Source of the DNA: an uncultured Planctomycetaceae bacterium
GTDB lineage: Bacteria; Planctomycetota; Planctomycetia; Pirellulales; Lacipirellulaceae
DNA length: 5,633 nucleotides
Direction: 5' to 3'
Assembly: GCA_937860165.1 (NCBI GenBank)
Contig: CALMBE010000655.1
Coordinates: 1-5,633 of the forward strand
Part shown: piece by piece, positions 5,424 to 5,633 of the stretch
Layout: the number at the start of each line of letters is the position of its first letter
How positions within the stretch are numbered: the stretch's first letter is position 1
Notes under the pieces: generated by a model
What the model was told of the DNA's origin: nothing
What the model saw: only the letters and a program-made list of their open reading frames with translations
Database searches by the model: none
Translations under genes and position numbers: made by a program

Positions 5424-5633
5424 CATTTCAACCTTTTTGGCGACCCGAAAGACTTCTTCCAACGAAGTAATTCCCGTGCAAACCTTCCGGATTCCATCCT
5501 CATAGAGAGTGGTCATGCCGGTTTTGATGGCCGCCTTGCGAATTTCAGCGGTCGAAGCCCCTTGAAATGCCAGCTCGCGCACTTTGGAGTTCATGACCAT
5601 TAGCTCAAAAATTCCCAAGCGTCCCCGATATCC
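5421..5633 (-). CDS. C-terminal end of a second PilB/GspE-type ATPase, 5' part beyond the window
   Basis: The last 70 codons of a gene entering from the right edge. The frame is open to the edge, so the apparent TTG start at 5616-5618 is internal. GYRGRLGIFELMVMN (from the first codon) matches GYKGRVGLFELMVMN at 503-517 of the complete PilB-type ATPase in this window, and the following EIRKAA, GMTTLYEDGI and TSLEEV segments align with its last 45 residues. It is therefore the end of a paralogous assembly ATPase, just after the tetracysteine region; PilT proteins do not have this ending. The ATPase core lies outside the window, so activity cannot be judged. It is followed by a hairpin at its stop codon and by pilT. 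Confidence 0.9.
   Translation of the reverse strand, partial: GYRGRLGIFELMVMNSKVRELAFQGASTAEIRKAAIKTGMTTLYEDGIRKVCTGITSLEEVFRVAKKVEM

Noticed and set aside
5616..5618. TTG as the start of a 65-residue separate gene
   Set aside because: The frame is open to the window edge and the preceding codons (GYRGR) continue the PilB/GspE C-terminal homology, so it is an internal Leu codon.

Overview
The window is the downstream part of a type IV pilus (or related type II secretion) operon, read entirely on the minus strand. In transcription order it holds the end of a PilB/GspE-type assembly ATPase (5633 to 5421), the retraction ATPase PilT (5324 to 4221), a second, complete PilB/GspE ATPase (4067 to 2352), the inner-membrane platform protein PilC/GspF (2245 to 917), and a type IV prepilin-like protein that starts at 605 and runs off the left edge still open. 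All four complete stop codons are TAG. No convincing gene lies on the plus strand, and no RNA gene, CRISPR array or transposase was found.

The organism is most likely a planctomycete, probably of the Pirellula/Blastopirellula/Rhodopirellula type. This is inference from the layout (ATPase, PilT, ATPase, PilC, prepilin), the look of the PilC and prepilin proteins, the weak or absent Shine-Dalgarno sequences, and the wide, repeat-filled gaps between genes. No ribosomal marker is present to confirm it.

Functionally the set is a pilus motor. The PilB-type ATPases would drive polymerisation of pilin subunits through the PilC platform, PilT would drive depolymerisation, and the prepilin is a candidate subunit or minor pilin. 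A dedicated PilT argues for a dynamic pilus rather than a pure secretion system.

The unexpected content lies in and between the genes. Three of the four gaps, and the 5' end of the prepilin gene itself, carry degenerate tandem 7-bp repeats, mostly as two arrays facing each other across a short spacer (438-585, 823-918, 2261-2351; a single array at 4071-4112). Each site has its own heptamer sequence but the same architecture. At the prepilin gene the element lies in frame between the start codon and the prepilin cleavage motif, giving an apparent leader of 56 residues. The pilT-pilB gap also holds a REP-like inverted pair (4121-4187). PilC has an extra hydrophobic segment of about 33 residues in its second cytoplasmic domain, and the prepilin gene changes base composition sharply at about position 300.
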